Of a stretch of 6,767 bases of DNA, positions 4,673 to 6,767 are shown piece after piece. The stretch's first letter is position 1; every line of letters starts with the position of its first letter. A program made the translations under genes and the position numbers. Origin of the DNA: CAYSXY01 sp964435165 (GTDB lineage Bacteria; Pseudomonadota; Alphaproteobacteria; Rickettsiales; RI-342); contig CAYSXY010000079.1 of assembly GCA_964435165.1 (NCBI GenBank), positions 1 to 6,767 of the forward strand, written 5' to 3'. The notes below the pieces were generated by a model. The model was not told the DNA's origin, ran no database searches, and was given only the letters and a program-made list of their open reading frames with translations.

Positions 4673-6385
4673 TTAAGCCGGTACTTTCTGCTGCTGATAA
4701 TTTGCCGCAATCTCCGTGCTGCGTTCATGACGCAAATGCACATCCGGATCGGTGAAGTCGGGCTGCAGAACAGAGCGCGGTTCGCCTGACCGAGTGGCGG
4801 CTGCCGACTGAGCGACAGGCACATCAAATGCCGGTCGCACGACTGAATGGTCAGGCCCATGCATCGACTCATCCAGCCCTTTGGCAATCACCGGGCCATC
4901 AGTGACACGTACTGCAACCTGACGCGGTGGAATACCTCCCAGCATTTCAATCCGCCCGGCCAGCGCCGTGTGCAACGTAGCAATATTCACATTTTTCGCC
5001 TCGCGCTGGAGTGATAATTCCAACTCAATCTGTGCAACAGCCGCTTCAATATCCACCGTGCCGGATTGCACTGCCGCCAGCGCTACATAATCCAGCACTT
5101 TTTCCACATCCAGATAACGTTTCGTCTGCGGCGCCATCGCCTTGGCAAAGAGTCCGATTTCAATCAACACCGCCCCAACCATTTTGCGCCAGTCAAAATG
5201 ATAACGCCCAACATTCACCTTTCCCTTATCAGGGTCATACAGGTTGCTCTTAATTTTCTTTGCTTCTTCTTCCTCGCCCGCTTCAATCAACGCTGGCAAT
5301 CGATGTTCATTCGCTTTGGCTTCAGCATGCTTGGCACGCTTCTCTTCCATCTGCTCATCGGTAAATACCGAAGCCTTGGCCCTGAGTGCAAAATTAGTAA
5401 TCTCCAGAGCACTACTCACGGCCATCGCTTCCTGGCGAATCATACCGATAAAGCCGATTTCTCGTGCTGTACGATAAAATTTCATCGGACTGAAAGTCCG
5501 AGCAAATCTCTGTAATGGCCCTAGCTTCACCTCTTTCTCAAAAGCTCGGTCAACAAACTCTCCCGCCAATGCTGGTGGTTTTCGCAAGGTGCGAACATCT
5601 TCCCCTGCAATATTAATGAGCTTCCCTAACGTTGCTAAGGTCGGGGCAATTACATCTTCGGTTGGTTTTCCCCGGGGATCTTCTATTTTCGCCTGATATT
5701 CCTCTTTAGCGGCCAGTGCTTTTGCCGGCAGCTTGATTCCAGCAGCCACTTTGACCGAATTTTCACGCATAAATCGAGCGGCAGATTCCAACACATTTTC
5801 ATTATCTCGCCGGTCTTGCTCAGCCAGTTGAATCTGGCCGGATATAATGCGCACCGCTTCATCGTCAAGCCCAAAAAGCTGATTAATTCGCGCCGTCGCT
5901 GCATCATAGGCGCGATCATCCCATTTCACCTGGCTACCAAGCCCGGCATAAATCAAATTCGATGTCAGAGACGGCACCGCACTAATCAACTCGCCCTTGG
6001 CGGCCTGGTTATCCATACCACCACGCACCAGCGACCCCCAGATGCGGAATGCCTGACCGGTAGTACCAAGCCAGCCACGCAGCTTCATTAAATCAAAGCC
6101 TTTTTTCTCCTGCTGAGCTACGTCCTCAACAAAACGATCCGCTGGAAAAAGTGTCTGCAATTGCTGAAATACCGATTGCCCGCCATCAACCGTCTGCACC
6201 ACCACCATACCTGCCGTGCGACTCTCTGCTGCCGCCACGACATTCAGCCCCACCTGACGCATGGCCTCAGCAACAGCCCCGGCATTGTTTCGTGCCATCA
6301 CATAGACACGACCATCACCGGCCTGCACATCAAGCTGCACGCCGTAGACGGGAGACTGCGCATTGGTATTTTTAAACTGTGCCAT
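4673..6385 (-). CDS. Orphan 570-residue protein of unknown function, likely Pho-regulated
   Basis: I do not recognise this family. No signal peptide or clear transmembrane helix is seen, so it is probably cytoplasmic. Residues 14-80 show a beta-alpha-beta-beta-alpha pattern (RVYVMARNNAGAVAEAMRQV, then LNVVAAAESR, GMVVVQT, SVFQQLQTLF) that resembles an ACT or other ferredoxin-like domain; this is inference. Residues 100-340 are mostly predicted helix with a moderately hydrophobic stretch near 130-150. Residues 341-380 are a highly charged helix, a possible coiled coil (EQMEEKRAKHAEAKANEHR, EEEEAKK). Residues 398-480 are helical, and 485-570 are Pro/Ser-rich and probably disordered. There is no cysteine in 570 residues. 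The ATG at 6385 lies about 25 nt after the start site predicted from the Pho box promoter at 6417-6450; its ribosome site is weak. It is convergent with the SLC13 gene, with 6 bp between stops and no room for a separate terminator. Confidence 0.85.
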   Translation of the reverse strand: MAQFKNTNAQSPVYGVQLDVQAGDGRVYVMARNNAGAVAEAMRQVGLNVVAAAESRTAGMVVVQTVDGGQSVFQQLQTLFPADRFVEDVAQQEKKGFDLMKLRGWLGTTGQAFRIWGSLVRGGMDNQAAKGELISAVPSLTSNLIYAGLGSQVKWDDRAYDAATARINQLFGLDDEAVRIISGQIQLAEQDRRDNENVLESAARFMRENSVKVAAGIKLPAKALAAKEEYQAKIEDPRGKPTEDVIAPTLATLGKLINIAGEDVRTLRKPPALAGEFVDRAFEKEVKLGPLQRFARTFSPMKFYRTAREIGFIGMIRQEAMAVSSALEITNFALRAKASVFTDEQMEEKRAKHAEAKANEHRLPALIEAGEEEEAKKIKSNLYDPDKGKVNVGRYHFDWRKMVGAVLIEIGLFAKAMAPQTKRYLDVEKVLDYVALAAVQSGTVDIEAAVAQIELELSLQREAKNVNIATLHTALAGRIEMLGGIPPRQVAVRVTDGPVIAKGLDESMHGPDHSVVRPAFDVPVAQSAAATRSGEPRSVLQPDFTDPDVHLRHERSTEIAANYQQQKVPA

Positions 6386-6395
6386 AAATACTCAT
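6372..6395 (-). other. Possible 7-codon upstream frame overlapping the orphan start
   Basis: An ATG at 6395 opens a 7-codon frame (MSIYGTV, then TAA) that runs across the orphan gene's ATG in another frame. AAGAG lies 7 nt before this ATG but 17 nt before the main ATG, so ribosomes might load at the short frame first. Chance is a fair explanation for so short a frame. Confidence 0.2.
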
Positions 6396-6416
6396 TATTC
6401 TTCTCTTCACACGGCC

Positions 6417-6450
6417 TCACTACCATGCCTTTATGACAGTTTTAAGGCAA
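6417..6450 (-). promoter_or_regulatory. Pho box and PhoB-type promoter of the orphan gene
   Basis: On the minus strand, 6450 down to 6433 read TTGCCTTAAAACTGTCAT, matching the Pho box consensus CTGTCATAWAWCTGTCAY at 15 of 18 positions (mismatches at 1, 4 and 6), with the second half-site perfect. Exactly 10 nt further lies TAGTGA (6422-6417) in the -10 position, the same architecture as the left-edge promoter and, by recall, as E. coli phoA and pstS. Transcription would start near 6410, giving a leader of about 25 nt before the orphan's ATG at 6385. A partial dyad (TGCCTT/AAGGCA, 6426-6449) overlaps the site. Confidence 0.6.
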
Positions 6451-6767
6451 CATAGACCATCATTACATTGCTGCAACTCATTATCAATATCAGCACAAAG
6501 ATGATGAAACGCAACTAAAATGGTGGGCGATAACAGGATTATTTCGTTCAGAAAGCGACTCTGAAAATCGTAAAGGATAAATCTCCACCACGCTATGCAT
6601 GTGCTTAATTTATTTTATAAGCCTGACATTGTGATGCAATGGCCTCACCAATGAACTATTGATACGAATATTCCAGCCCTGCAATTTTTATTCGTTGTGG
6701 TTACGATTCTTTTATAGGTTCTGTTGTGATTTTTTTAACGGGATGGATTTATTGATTGGCAAACGGA
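6451..6767. other. Intergenic stretch with no supported gene
   Basis: AT-rich DNA upstream of the orphan's promoter. Both strands are broken by stops; the longest frames are a few codons and lack ribosome sites. One short dyad (CATTG-N5-CAATG, 6627-6641) is visible. An ATG at 6743 stays open for the 8 codons to the window end (MDLLIGKR), but it has no properly spaced Shine-Dalgarno site, so I do not call it a gene. Confidence 0.5.

Noticed and set aside
5066..5515. 149-residue plus-strand frame inside the 570-residue gene
   Set aside because: Antisense shadow. The minus-strand frame is much longer, starts just after a promoter and has ordinary protein composition.
6743..6767. Possible gene start at the right edge (ATG, MDLLIGKR)
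   Set aside because: Only 8 codons are visible, with no spaced ribosome site, and it cannot be assessed within the window.
1..6767. Mobile element, CRISPR array, toxin-antitoxin or defence system
   Set aside because: No transposase, integrase, spaced direct repeats, terminal inverted repeats or toxin-antitoxin pair was seen on either strand.

Overview
The window looks like ordinary chromosomal DNA from a proteobacterium; I cannot settle the class. Reasons: strong Shine-Dalgarno sites, a CrgA-type LysR regulator facing a pirin/flavoprotein pair, a DASS (SLC13) permease, a palindrome of the GTCATGCCCGC...GCGGGCAT type common in proteobacteria, and two sequences that match the E. coli Pho box closely. 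Genes look moderately GC-rich and intergenic stretches clearly AT-rich. I saw no tRNA, rRNA, CRISPR array, insertion sequence or phage gene.

Layout. Positions 1-255 carry no gene. An AT-rich stretch holds a leftward Pho box promoter (134-167) that must serve a gene beyond the left edge, next to a GC-rich block with a hairpin (172-193). Next comes a LysR regulator (256-1212, minus), then a 111-bp divergent promoter region with a near-perfect 22-bp dyad, then a rightward pair: a YhhW-like pirin (1324-2019) and a short flavodoxin-like oxidoreductase (2045-2611). The gap from 2612 to 3145 contains three hairpins and, on the minus strand, an unannotated 41-residue hydrophobic protein (2809-2934) with a good ribosome binding site. 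An SLC13/DASS anion permease (3146-4666, plus) follows. It ends 6 bp from the stop of a convergent 570-residue protein of unknown function (4673-6385, minus). The last 380 bp hold that gene's promoter, with a second Pho box, and nothing else I can name.

How the parts may work together. The LysR/pirin/flavoprotein set reads as a small inducible module for aromatic or quinone-type electrophiles: the regulator senses the compound, the pirin may oxidise a flavonoid or catechol-like substrate, and the flavoprotein may reduce quinones. This is inferred from families and layout.

The most interesting signal is that the orphan 570-residue protein and a gene off the left edge both appear to have PhoB-type promoters: 15/18 and 16/18 matches to the Pho box, each with TAGT(T/G)A exactly 10 nt downstream, the spacing I recall for E. 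coli phoA and pstS. A weaker 11-bp tandem repeat upstream of the SLC13 permease could be a third PhoB site. If so, phosphate starvation would link the orphan, the permease and the left-edge gene.
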